A stretch of DNA of 64,000 bases from Trueperaceae bacterium (GTDB lineage Bacteria; Deinococcota; Deinococci; Deinococcales; Trueperaceae). The notes beneath the pieces were generated by a model. It searched no databases. It had not been told where the DNA came from and saw nothing but the letters and a program-made list of their open reading frames with translations. The DNA is taken from assembly GCA_023954415.1 (NCBI GenBank), contig JAMLIB010000007.1:62001-126000 (forward strand), read 5' to 3'. Shown piece after piece: positions 1 through 6,641 of this stretch. The first letter of the stretch is position 1, and each line of letters starts with the position of its first letter. The position numbers and the translations under genes are program-made.

Positions 1-1
1 C

Positions 2-157
2 GTCGGCGGCGAGAGCATAGGCCTGCGGACGCTGTACGCGGTGGCGGCGGCGTTCACCGGGGGGCGACCCGTGAACGCGCTGGCGCAGGGGGTGTGGCGG
101 GCGTACGGGCCGGGGAGGCGCTCGGTCGCGGACCCAGCGGGCCGCGCGCGGAGATAG
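2..157 (+). CDS. C-terminal fragment of an unidentified protein
   Basis: An open frame runs in from the left edge and ends at the TAG at 155-157, giving 51 residues. The stretch has the high third-position GC of a real gene. It begins with an alanine-rich, mildly hydrophobic segment and ends in an Arg-rich tail, the usual look of the last part of a membrane or cytosolic protein. No motif identifies the family, and the start lies outside the window. The 180 bases after it (158-337) hold no gene and only a possible promoter for the tRNA. Confidence 0.45.
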   Translation, partial: VGGESIGLRTLYAVAAAFTGGRPVNALAQGVWRAYGPGRRSVADPAGRARR

Positions 158-278
158 CGACTCGGCCGGCGGGGACGACTCGTGGGCGCCGGTCGAGCGC
201 CCGGCCGAGGTGAGGCGGCGCGACGATAGCGGCTGCGGCGCGGCGCGAGGGCGTTCAGCGGGTGAGCCGGGGCCCTGG

Positions 279-284
279 TACAAT
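279..284 (+). promoter_or_regulatory. possible -10 box for the tRNA gene
   Basis: TACAAT lies in an otherwise GC-rich spacer, 54 bases before the tRNA. There is no convincing -35 at the usual spacing; the nearest candidate is a GTTCAG about 20 bases upstream. It is supported only by position and the hexamer. Confidence 0.3.
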
Positions 285-337
285 CTGGTCCGCGACGCGA
301 GCGTGCATATGGGCGCCTTCGGTCGCGGTGGTGGCTA

Positions 338-413
338 GGGCCCTTAGCTCAGCGGTTAGAGCAGTCGACTCATAATCGATTGGTCGCTGGTTCGAACCCA
401 GCAGGGCCCACCA
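338..413 (+). tRNA. tRNA-Ile2 (anticodon CAU, lysidine type), CCA encoded
   Basis: A full cloverleaf can be folded: 7-bp acceptor stem (GGGCCCT with AGGGCCC), D-arm, 5-bp anticodon stem around the loop CTCATAA, T-arm with GGTTCGAACC, discriminator A and an encoded CCA at 411-413. The anticodon is CAU, which could mean Met, but the body closely resembles the E. coli ileX/ileY tRNA as I recall it. That tRNA reads AUA after TilS converts C34 to lysidine. Identity as Ile2 is therefore an inference from family resemblance; the fold itself is visible. Confidence 0.9.
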
Positions 414-476
414 AAATTCGCCCGGTCGGCGACATGCGACCGCCCAGCCGCTCGATGAGCGAGCATCCCGACCGCG

Positions 477-746
477 CTACACCACGACGATCTGCCCCAG
501 CACATCGATGAACGATTGCCAGCCGGCGAGCACGCCTTGCTGCTGTTCGGGCGTGAAGCCGGGGGTCTCCTGGGTGAAGCGCATCCGGGTCCCGCTCGGG
601 GTGGGCGTGAGCTCGACGACGATCGTGGCCCTTCCGGGCTCTGCCGGCCGGTCCGTGATGGTGAACACGAGGCGCTCGTAAGGGGCGACCTCGACGAACT
701 CGCCGGTCCAGTCGATCGTGTTGCCGTCGGTGGTGATCCCTGTCAT
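477..746 (-). CDS. SRPBCC (AHSA1-type) protein, N-terminal half missing
   Basis: The 89-residue product matches only the second half of the AHSA1/SRPBCC fold: the strand segment WTGEFVEV-APYERLVF, a Thr/Arg-rich strand, and the C-terminal helix FTPEQQQGVLAGWQSFIDVLG. Family members are usually about 140-160 aa and begin with an extra strand and helices that are absent here. The ATG overlaps the stop of the upstream ArsR gene (ATGA at 743-746), so the pair is translationally coupled, the usual arrangement for ArsR-SRPBCC operons. The missing half is not found in another frame upstream, because the ArsR gene occupies that space. It is probably an internal deletion leaving a non-functional or altered partner. 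Confidence 0.75.
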   Translation of the reverse strand: MTGITTDGNTIDWTGEFVEVAPYERLVFTITDRPAEPGRATIVVELTPTPSGTRMRFTQETPGFTPEQQQGVLAGWQSFIDVLGQIVVV

Positions 747-1087
747 GGCTTCTCCTCTTCCTTGTTCGTGAGAGTGATCAGATGGTCGTCGAGGGCGTCG
801 AAGCTGTCGACCCAGAACCGCCGGTAGTCGCCGAGCCAAGCGGCGGCGGCGCGCAACGGGCGCGCGTCGAGAGATGCCGGACGGTACTGGGCGTTGCGAC
901 CGCGATGCACGAGGCCGGCGTTCTCGAGCGCGCGCAAGTGTTTCGAGACGGCGGCCAAGGTCATCTCGAACGGTTCGGCGAGCTCCCCCACCGTCGAGGA
1001 GCCCTCCGCGAGCCGGGCGAGGAGGGCCCGGCGCGTGGGGTCCGCGAGCGCGGCGAAGGTGCGGCTCAACTCATCGACCCGCGACAT
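743..1087 (-). CDS. ArsR-family transcriptional repressor
   Basis: This 114-aa winged-helix protein carries the ArsR core: FAALADPTRRALLARL, then a recognition helix around MTLAAVSKHLRALE and the wing LVHRGRNAQYRPA. No Cys-based metal site (CxC-type) is present, so it belongs to the non-metal branch that is usually paired with SRPBCC proteins and controls its own operon. The first gene of a two-gene operon, it is followed by the truncated SRPBCC gene with a 4-nt overlap. A GGAG lies just before the ATG, closer than ideal. A strong inverted repeat sits directly upstream at 1103-1139. Confidence 0.9.
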   Translation of the reverse strand: MSRVDELSRTFAALADPTRRALLARLAEGSSTVGELAEPFEMTLAAVSKHLRALENAGLVHRGRNAQYRPASLDARPLRAAAAWLGDYRRFWVDSFDALDDHLITLTNKEEEKP

Positions 1088-1102
1088 CTCTCCAGTCTCG
1101 CC

Positions 1103-1139
1103 TATTCAACCGATCGGTTCTATACATGATGGTTGAATA
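1103..1139. promoter_or_regulatory. ArsR operator with three TTCAACC/GGTT-type half-sites
   Basis: TATTCAACC (1103-1111) and GGTTGAATA (1131-1139) form a perfect 9-bp inverted repeat. In between, AACCGATCGGTT (1108-1119) is itself a 12-bp palindrome sharing the left half-site. The site lies 16 bases upstream of the arsR start codon, as expected for autorepression. AT-rich patches in the spacer (TATACAT) could be the -10 of a promoter. Confidence 0.65.
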
Positions 1140-1339
1140 TACGCGCGACTCGCGCCGTCCGTCAAGCCCTCGGCAGGGCAGCCCGAGGAGCCGGGGCTTC
1201 GCGGCCACAGGAACCCGCGCCGCAACGCCCGTGACGAACGGACACCCGCGACGCCCCTACGGACCTATCGTTACGTGCACGCGCGGGACCGCCCGACGCT
1301 CGACCCGGGCGCCCGACACCCCCGCACCTGGGAGTCCGC

Positions 1340-2122
1340 ATGGCCGAAGCCTCACCGCCCGCCCCCATCCTCGACGTCCAGGACCTGGTGGTGAGTTACG
1401 GCAGCAAGACCGCCGTCGACGGCGTGAGCTTCCAGGTTCACCGCAGCGAGATCTTCGGGCTGCTCGGGCCGAACGGAGCGGGGAAGACCAGCACCTTGAG
1501 CGCCATCGAGGGGTTGCTGAGGCCGGTCGGCGGCAAGGTGATCGTCGACTGCATCGACGTCCAGCGCGACCCGCTTTCTGCCCGGGCTCGCGTGGGCGTG
1601 CTGCTGCAGGAGGCGAGCTTCCAGCCGCAGCTGAGCATCAAGCAGTTGGCGCGGCTGTACGCGGGCCTCTACGGCGTGATGATCGGCGACGACGAGCTCG
1701 TGGACCGCCTGCGCGGCTTCGGGCTGGAGGGCGAGCTGGGCAAGCCGTTCAAATCCCTCTCCGGCGGGCAGCAGCAGCGGTTCTCCATGCTGATCGCGCT
1801 GATCCACGACGCGCCCCTGCTGTTGCTCGACGAGCCGACGGCGGGCCTCGACCCGCAGTCGCGCCGGAGCCTGTGGGACCGTATCCGGAAGCAGCAGGGG
1901 GCGGGTGGGAGCGTCCTCCTCACGACGCACTCGATGGAGGAGGCGCAGGCCGTGTGCGCGCGGCTGGCGATCATCGATCATGGCAAGCTCGTCACGGTCA
2001 GCGCGCCTTCGGACCTGATCGCCAAGTACCAGGACGACCCGCGCGTCCTGAGCGTTGCGCACGGCACCGTGACCCTCGAAGACGTGTTCATCGCTCTGAC
2101 GGGTAGTGATCTCCGTGACTGA
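1340..2122 (+). CDS. ABC-2 type exporter, ATP-binding subunit
   Basis: A 260-aa ATPase with all nucleotide-binding motifs: Walker A GPNGAGKTS near residue 45, Q-loop LLQEASF, signature LSGGQQQR near 142, Walker B LLLLDEPTAGLD, and the switch His in TTHSMEEA. The short C-terminus without extra domains and the TAGLDPQ sequence place it with drug/antibiotic-type exporters (CcmA/DrrA-like). GGGAG lies 5 bases before the ATG. Its stop overlaps the start of the permease gene by 17 bases, so the two are an operon. The substrate is unknown. Confidence 0.92.
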   Translation: MAEASPPAPILDVQDLVVSYGSKTAVDGVSFQVHRSEIFGLLGPNGAGKTSTLSAIEGLLRPVGGKVIVDCIDVQRDPLSARARVGVLLQEASFQPQLSIKQLARLYAGLYGVMIGDDELVDRLRGFGLEGELGKPFKSLSGGQQQRFSMLIALIHDAPLLLLDEPTAGLDPQSRRSLWDRIRKQQGAGGSVLLTTHSMEEAQAVCARLAIIDHGKLVTVSAPSDLIAKYQDDPRVLSVAHGTVTLEDVFIALTGSDLRD

Positions 2123-2654
2123 ACCCGTAGCGAAGAGACCAGGGCGGGCCGGTACCTTCGCCGCGCTGCTGCGCGCCGACTTCATCGCAATCACGCACAG
2201 CGCGGTCGTCCTGATGCTCAACTTCATCGTGCCCGTCTTCATCGTGGTGTTGTTGGGTCGCCGGGGCACCTCGAGCGCTCTCGCCGGCGCCATCGGCGGC
2301 GACGCCTTCGCCATCGCGTTGGCGCTGACGATCGGGCTCATGACGTCCAGCCTGTTCGGGTACTCGATCGCGTTGGCCCGCGACCGCGAAGCGGGCGTCT
2401 TCCAGCGCCTGCGCCTCACCCCCACGCCGACCTGGCAGATCATGGGCAGCCGCCTGCTGCTGCAGCTCGTGGCCGACCTGGTGATGACGGTGATCGTCGT
2501 GATCGTGGCCACCGCTCTGCACCACGCCGCCTTCGGTGCGGGGCAGCTCCTACTGCTGCTCGGCGTCTCCGTCCTGGGCGGGGCCATGTTCCTGGCCCTG
2601 GCGCAGGCGCTCGTCGCCCTCGTGCGGTCGGCGGCGGTGGTGAGCGCCGCGTGA
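2106..2654 (+). CDS. ABC-2 permease, N-terminal part (split gene)
   Basis: The 182 aa hold about four membrane segments: one near residues 34-52, then segments through the middle and end. The DREAGVFQRLRLTP loop is typical of ABC-2 (DrrB/YadH-like) permeases. The protein stops at a TGA inside what should be a cytoplasmic loop, after ALVALVRSAAVVSAA. The rest of the family sequence continues immediately in the -1 frame in the next ORF. Normal family length is about 250 aa, close to the sum of both parts. Either a single-base frameshift (mutation or assembly error) or a coupled two-part permease with a GTGA overlap. Start is GTG 2106 or GTG 2115. Confidence 0.8.
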   Translation: MISVTEPVAKRPGRAGTFAALLRADFIAITHSAVVLMLNFIVPVFIVVLLGRRGTSSALAGAIGGDAFAIALALTIGLMTSSLFGYSIALARDREAGVFQRLRLTPTPTWQIMGSRLLLQLVADLVMTVIVVIVATALHHAAFGAGQLLLLLGVSVLGGAMFLALAQALVALVRSAAVVSAA

Positions 2655-2896
2655 GCCGCTTCGCCTACATCGTCCTACTGCTGCTCGGCCTGATCGGGGT
2701 GAGCGGTGCCCTGGGGCCGACGGTGCAGGCCGTGGGCGAGTGGACGCCGGTGGGCGCGCTCATCGACGCGTACGCCGGCGCCGTCGGCCTGACGAGCTGG
2801 GGTTGGCGCGGCACCGCCGGGGTGATCGCGATAGTCGTCTACGGCGTCGTGGGGGTGTTCGTCGGGGTGCGGTGGTTCAGCTGGAGCACGCGTTAA
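2651..2896 (+). CDS. ABC-2 permease, C-terminal part (split gene)
   Basis: The 81-aa product continues the preceding permease: a hydrophobic segment FAYIVLLLLGLIGVSGAL, the amphipathic EWTPVGALIDAY motif that is typical of the last extracellular loop of ABC-2 permeases, and a final transmembrane helix ending in RWFSWSTR. It begins with a GTG that overlaps the TGA of the first part (GTGA, 2651-2654). No separate ribosome-binding site is evident. Most likely the two ORFs were one gene; if the break is real the exporter may be inactive. Confidence 0.75.
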   Translation: MSRFAYIVLLLLGLIGVSGALGPTVQAVGEWTPVGALIDAYAGAVGLTSWGWRGTAGVIAIVVYGVVGVFVGVRWFSWSTR

Positions 2897-2917
2897 CGCT
2901 CGGCGGCCGGTTGGGCG

Positions 2918-2937
2918 GTCTTGCCGCCCGGCAAGAC
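2918..2937 (+). terminator. hairpin after the ABC exporter operon
   Basis: GTCTTGCC and GGCAAGAC form a perfect 8-bp stem with a 4-base loop, 22 bases after the permease stop. There is no clear T-run, so termination strength is uncertain. Confidence 0.5.
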
Positions 2938-3015
2938 TAGGGATACTCGGCGGCGGCCCAGGCCGGCGAGCGCCCGGCCTCGTCGCGTGCCAGGCTAGGT
3001 GCATGCGGAGGCGGT

Positions 3016-3288
3016 ATGATGCCTGGTAATACTACGGAGTCGGACGTGTCCAAGGCGAAGGTAGCCATCACGATCGAGCGCAAGGTGCTCGAGGAACTAG
3101 ATGAGTTCGTGAGGCAGCGGCGGTTCGTCAACCGCAGCCTGGCCATCGAGTCGGCCGTGGTCGAGAAGCTGACGAGGCTCAAGCGCACTAGGCTCATAAT
3201 GGCGCTCAACGCCATCGACCCCGCCGAGGAGCAGGCCTTCGCGGAAGAGGGCCTGACGTCCGACTTGGCTGCGTGGCCGCGGTACTGA
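3016..3288 (+). CDS. MazE-like antitoxin (ribbon-helix-helix)
   Basis: A 90-aa protein. Residues 12-55 have the ribbon-helix-helix pattern: a basic beta-strand (SKAKVAITIERK) followed by two helices (VLEELDEFVRQ, NRSLAIESAVVEKL). This fold binds operator DNA in antitoxins of the MazE/ParD/CopG type. The C-terminal tail is acidic (IDPAEEQAFAEEG), as expected for a segment that wraps a toxin. The coding sequence overlaps the downstream toxin by 16 bases. GGAG lies 5 bases before the first of two consecutive ATGs (3016, 3019). Confidence 0.8.
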   Translation: MMPGNTTESDVSKAKVAITIERKVLEELDEFVRQRRFVNRSLAIESAVVEKLTRLKRTRLIMALNAIDPAEEQAFAEEGLTSDLAAWPRY

Positions 3289-3611
3289 GGGGCGAAGTCC
3301 GCTGGGCTGACCTGAGCCCCGCTCGCGGCAGTGAGCAGGATGGGCGCCGGCCCGTGCTGGTCATAAGCCATGACGTGTTCAACGAGAGGTCGGGTACCGT
3401 GATCGCCGTCGCCCTCACCAGCCAGGAGCCCAGAGCCGGGTTCCCGCTCACCCTGGAGTCGCGCGCGCCCGGGCTGCCGAGGCGTTCGTGGGTGAAGGTG
3501 AGTCAGGTCCGCACGTTGGCCGTGGAGAGGGTGGGCGACCTCATCGGCAAGGCGACGCCGGAAGAGGTCGACTTGGCCGTGGAGGGACTGAACGAGATCG
3601 TGGGCGGGTGA
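3273..3611 (+). CDS. mazF: MazF/PemK-type mRNA interferase toxin
   Basis: The 112-aa product has the MazF signature: RGEVRWADLSPARGSEQ at residues 6-22, then GRRPVLVISHD, the strand with VALTSQEP that carries the catalytic-loop Thr, and SWVKVSQVRTL. Members of the family cut single-stranded mRNA at short specific sequences. Start is GTG at 3273, inside the antitoxin gene, giving the coupled order antitoxin-toxin. The pair sits at the left border of the large catabolic island. Confidence 0.88.
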   Translation: MAAVLRGEVRWADLSPARGSEQDGRRPVLVISHDVFNERSGTVIAVALTSQEPRAGFPLTLESRAPGLPRRSWVKVSQVRTLAVERVGDLIGKATPEEVDLAVEGLNEIVGG

Positions 3612-3700
3612 GCGGCTGGCCGGTCCCGGACCGGTCGTCCTCGCCTCGCTAGCGCATGACACGCCGGCCGGATGAGCCCGTGAGCGCCTTGGCGCCCAGT

Positions 3701-4648
3701 CTAGAGCTGCCCGACGAGCTCCGCATGCCCAGGCACGAGCTCGCGCATCCGCAACACTTCCCGAACGTAAGCGACGGAGGTGGGTTCTATCTGGTAGCGG
3801 ACGGTCAGGACCTGCCCGGTAGGCGCCCAGCCCATGACGCGCTCGTGGATGGACTGCGTGTCGACGAGCACCCGCGCCGAGCGGACCGCGGCGGGCGCCT
3901 CCGGCGCGTCGATGAGGGTGGCGCAGCCGGGCGTCGCCCGGGCGTACGTCTTCACCATGCGCACGAGGCGTTCCAGCGTGGGTCTGTTGGCCGACACGAT
4001 GTTGATGTCGGCGCCGGGCTCCAGTTGGGCGAAGGCCACCAGGGTGTCCGTCGTGGGCACGACGTTCACGTTGAGGAGCGACCTCTCCGCCTCCAGCATG
4101 GCGGAGACCTCCTCGTAGTGGAACGGCGTCGTCAAGAAGATGTCGTCGGGGCCGCAGTCGTGGAGCTGGCGAGGGACCTCGTCGACGAGCAGCGGGTTCA
4201 CGCTGCGGCGCAGCAGCGTCGACAGCCGGAGCGACAGCTCCTCGACGTCCTTCCTGCTGCACTCCACCATCCAGATGCCCGGCTCGGAGCCGAGGAACGC
4301 CTGATCGGCGCTCTCGGCCACGAGCTCGTCCCACGCTTGGCGCGACAAGCCGAGGTGGCGGGCCTGCTCGGCCAGGGCAGTGAGGGAGGACGACAGCTCG
4401 TCGACCGCCCCCACCCCGTGCTCAGGGCCGGGCACGCTGACCACGAACGTGCCGCTGCCGTGGACGGTGCGCACGATGCCGTTGTCAGCCAGCTCCCGGT
4501 AGATGCGGCTGACGGTGTTCGAGTGGACGCCGAACTCGTTGGCCGCGGTTCGCGCGCTGGTCAACCGGTGGCCGACCGGGTAGTCGCCCGACCGGATGCG
4601 GTCGATGATCACCTGCTTCAAACGTGTGCCCTTGCCAGACATCTTCAC
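3701..4648 (-). CDS. GntR-family regulator with large ligand-binding domain
   Basis: A 315-aa protein. Residues about 5-70 form the GntR winged helix (LKQVIIDRIRSGDYPVGHRL, then NEFGVHSNTVSRIYREL and a wing GSGTFVV). The remaining 240 residues are neither FCD nor UTRA nor aminotransferase-like; alternation of beta-strands and helices with DDIFLTTPFHYEEV suggests a periplasmic-binding-protein-like sensor, which is an inference. It is the last gene of an eight-gene operon starting at 12814, 30 bases after the aspartate dehydrogenase-like gene, so it probably controls that operon. Start is GTG 4648 or ATG 4642. Confidence 0.8.
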   Translation of the reverse strand: MKMSGKGTRLKQVIIDRIRSGDYPVGHRLTSARTAANEFGVHSNTVSRIYRELADNGIVRTVHGSGTFVVSVPGPEHGVGAVDELSSSLTALAEQARHLGLSRQAWDELVAESADQAFLGSEPGIWMVECSRKDVEELSLRLSTLLRRSVNPLLVDEVPRQLHDCGPDDIFLTTPFHYEEVSAMLEAERSLLNVNVVPTTDTLVAFAQLEPGADINIVSANRPTLERLVRMVKTYARATPGCATLIDAPEAPAAVRSARVLVDTQSIHERVMGWAPTGQVLTVRYQIEPTSVAYVREVLRMRELVPGHAELVGQL

Positions 4649-4678
4649 AGCCCGCCGCTCATTAGGTTTCCCACTAGA

Positions 4679-5473
4679 CTACCCAATCGCGCGCACGGCG
4701 GATACTGCGGCCGCTCCCGCCAGGTAGGAGGTGCGAGGGTTCTGAGGGCTCGGTTGGGACCGGATCTTCACCTCCAGGCTGGCCAAGGGTCCGGAGGCCT
4801 CGATCAGCTGCATGACACCCTCGGCGCTCGGATCGGAGCGCACGACCACCCTGGTCAGGTCGGGGCCGATGCCGGCCAGGCTGAGCGCGACCGCGACGTT
4901 GACGTTCGCCGGGAACCCGACGACGGCCTCGCGCGCGCTGCCCTCGAAGACCGTCACGGCCCGGTCCTCAGGCAGCTCGATCCCGTTCTGCTCCAAGTAG
5001 GGCGCGCCACGCAAGCCGGCCGGCTTCTTGGTCGAGGTTATCCGCGCCGTGGTGAGCCCGTCGACGGCGGCCAACGCGCGCACGCCGTCCAGCCCGGCGA
5101 TGCCACCGCTCGGCAACACGACCTGCACGCCGCCCCTGCGCTGGTACGCGGCGTAGACGTGCTCGTCGAGCATGGCGCCGACGCTCATCACGATCGTGTT
5201 GATGCCGGCCGCCCACAGTCCGGGCACGTGGGCGCGGACGGCCGCGCCACCGGCCGCCTCGAGCACCCACGCGGCGCCGCAGCTCGCGAGGTCGGTCGGC
5301 GCGACGACCTGCGCGCCGAGCTCGCTCGCGAGCTGCTTGGCGCCCGCCGAGCTGACGCTGGAGCCGGCGACGGCCACTATCCGGACGCCGGGCAGCCGCC
5401 CGGCGCGAACGGCTTGCGCGACGACCGTGTTGATGCCGCCGGCCCCCAACAGGGCGAGATCGACCTGCGCCAC
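4679..5473 (-). CDS. L-aspartate dehydrogenase-like oxidoreductase (NadX/DUF108 family)
   Basis: The 264-aa product starts with a Rossmann dinucleotide motif (ALLGAGGINTVVAQAV). It contains the family landmarks PSGGIAGLDGVRAL, the STKKPAGL segment, GFPANVNVAVALSLAGIG, and the C-terminal NPRTSYLAG. Aspartate dehydrogenase interconverts L-aspartate and oxaloacetate/iminoaspartate with NAD(P). The substrate could be a related amino acid. GTG start lies two bases after the stop of the M24 peptidase gene, so it is co-transcribed. In this operon it would plausibly deaminate the amino acid released by the upstream hydrolases. Confidence 0.8.
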   Translation of the reverse strand: MAQVDLALLGAGGINTVVAQAVRAGRLPGVRIVAVAGSSVSSAGAKQLASELGAQVVAPTDLASCGAAWVLEAAGGAAVRAHVPGLWAAGINTIVMSVGAMLDEHVYAAYQRRGGVQVVLPSGGIAGLDGVRALAAVDGLTTARITSTKKPAGLRGAPYLEQNGIELPEDRAVTVFEGSAREAVVGFPANVNVAVALSLAGIGPDLTRVVVRSDPSAEGVMQLIEASGPLASLEVKIRSQPSPQNPRTSYLAGAAAVSAVRAIG

Positions 5474-5475
5474 GG

Positions 5476-6615
5476 CTAGGAGCCGACCACCAGGTCGCGG
5501 GGCACGTCGGTCATGAGCTCGTGCCCGGCTGGCGTGACGAGCACGAGGTCCTCAAGCTGGTACCCGGCCTGGCCGAGGATGTAGCGGCCGCACTCGATCA
5601 TCACGACCATGCCCGGCTCGAGGACGAACTCGGAGCCCTGGTAGATCATGGGCTCCTCGTGGATCTCCAGGCCGACGCCGTGGCCGGCGTGCTCGCGGTA
5701 CAGCTGCGGGTCGATGGCCTGGCCGGCGCGCAGCATCGCGGCGTAGACGTCGCCGGCGGTCGCGCCCGGCCTCACGGCCTCGACGCCGGCCTCGACCGCG
5801 GCCCTGACGGCGGCGTAGAGCCGGGCGTCCTCGGCGCTTGGGTGCGACCCGACCACGTACGTGCGGGCGAAGTCGCCCGGGTACGAGCCGTAGACGGCGC
5901 CGAGGTCGAAGCGCACGATGTCGCCCTCCTTGAGAGCGTAGTCGGTCGGGGTGCCGTGGACGATGGCGCCGTTCTCGGCGGCGCCCACGATGAGGAAGTC
6001 GACGTACTCGCCGCCGGCGGCCAGGCAGGCCTCCTTGGCGAGGGCCGCCAACTCCTTCTCCGTGATGCCCGCCCGGACGTTGTTCATGATCGCGCGGGCG
6101 CCGGCCTGCGTGGCGTCCATCGCCTTGCGGATGCGCCTGAGCTCTTCCTCGCTCTTGATCGCCCGGAGCCTGGCGAGCAGCGGGCTCGCCGGCTTGAAGG
6201 TCGCGTTCGGCAGACCGGCGACGAGCGCCTCGTGAACGTCGTAAGGCAGCGAGGCGTTCTCGAAGCCGATCACGCCGCGCTCGAGACCGGCGGCGCGGAC
6301 GATGTCGCACACGGCCCCGACCTTGTCGACGACGACGTTGGGGCGACCGGGGTAGACGTACTCGGCGGTCGGACGCACGTCAGTGATCCACGTCTGGCGC
6401 TTGGCGTCGTCGAAGTCCTGGTGGGGGACGAGGAAGACGGGCGTGCGCTCTTCGTCGGCGAAGAAGACGACGTAGTTGAGGCGCGGCTTGATCCGGTTGC
6501 TGTTCACGTGCATGAAATCAGTGAAGACGATGACGTTCTCGGTGTAGGCGACGACCAGCGCGTCGAGGCCTTCTTCACGCATCATCTGGCGGGCTTTGTC
6601 GCGGTTCAGGAGCAT
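5476..6615 (-). CDS. M24-family metallopeptidase (Xaa-Pro aminopeptidase-like)
   Basis: A 379-aa protein with the creatinase-like N-domain (about 1-140) and the pita-bread M24 domain. All five metal ligands are visible: D217 (FDLGAVY), D228 (GDFART), H292 (GHGVG), E321 (IECGRY) and E335 (QLEDLV). Members cleave Xaa-Pro peptides, creatine or ectoine; the DoeA/EutD ectoine hydrolases also belong here, so a non-peptide amide substrate is possible. Start is ATG 6615 with an AGGA about 10 bases upstream; the same frame stays open far upstream but that extension lacks meaningful protein. Fifth hydrolytic/metabolic gene region of the 12814-3701 operon. Confidence 0.9.
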   Translation of the reverse strand: MLLNRDKARQMMREEGLDALVVAYTENVIVFTDFMHVNSNRIKPRLNYVVFFADEERTPVFLVPHQDFDDAKRQTWITDVRPTAEYVYPGRPNVVVDKVGAVCDIVRAAGLERGVIGFENASLPYDVHEALVAGLPNATFKPASPLLARLRAIKSEEELRRIRKAMDATQAGARAIMNNVRAGITEKELAALAKEACLAAGGEYVDFLIVGAAENGAIVHGTPTDYALKEGDIVRFDLGAVYGSYPGDFARTYVVGSHPSAEDARLYAAVRAAVEAGVEAVRPGATAGDVYAAMLRAGQAIDPQLYREHAGHGVGLEIHEEPMIYQGSEFVLEPGMVVMIECGRYILGQAGYQLEDLVLVTPAGHELMTDVPRDLVVGS

Positions 6616-6641
6616 GGTGTGACCGTCCTTGGCTGCCTGGC

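Noticed and set aside
338-413. tRNA-Met for the CAU anticodon tRNA
   Set aside because: The acceptor, D-arm and variable region follow tRNA-Ile2, not initiator or elongator Met as I recall them. Not proven without tRNA scoring.
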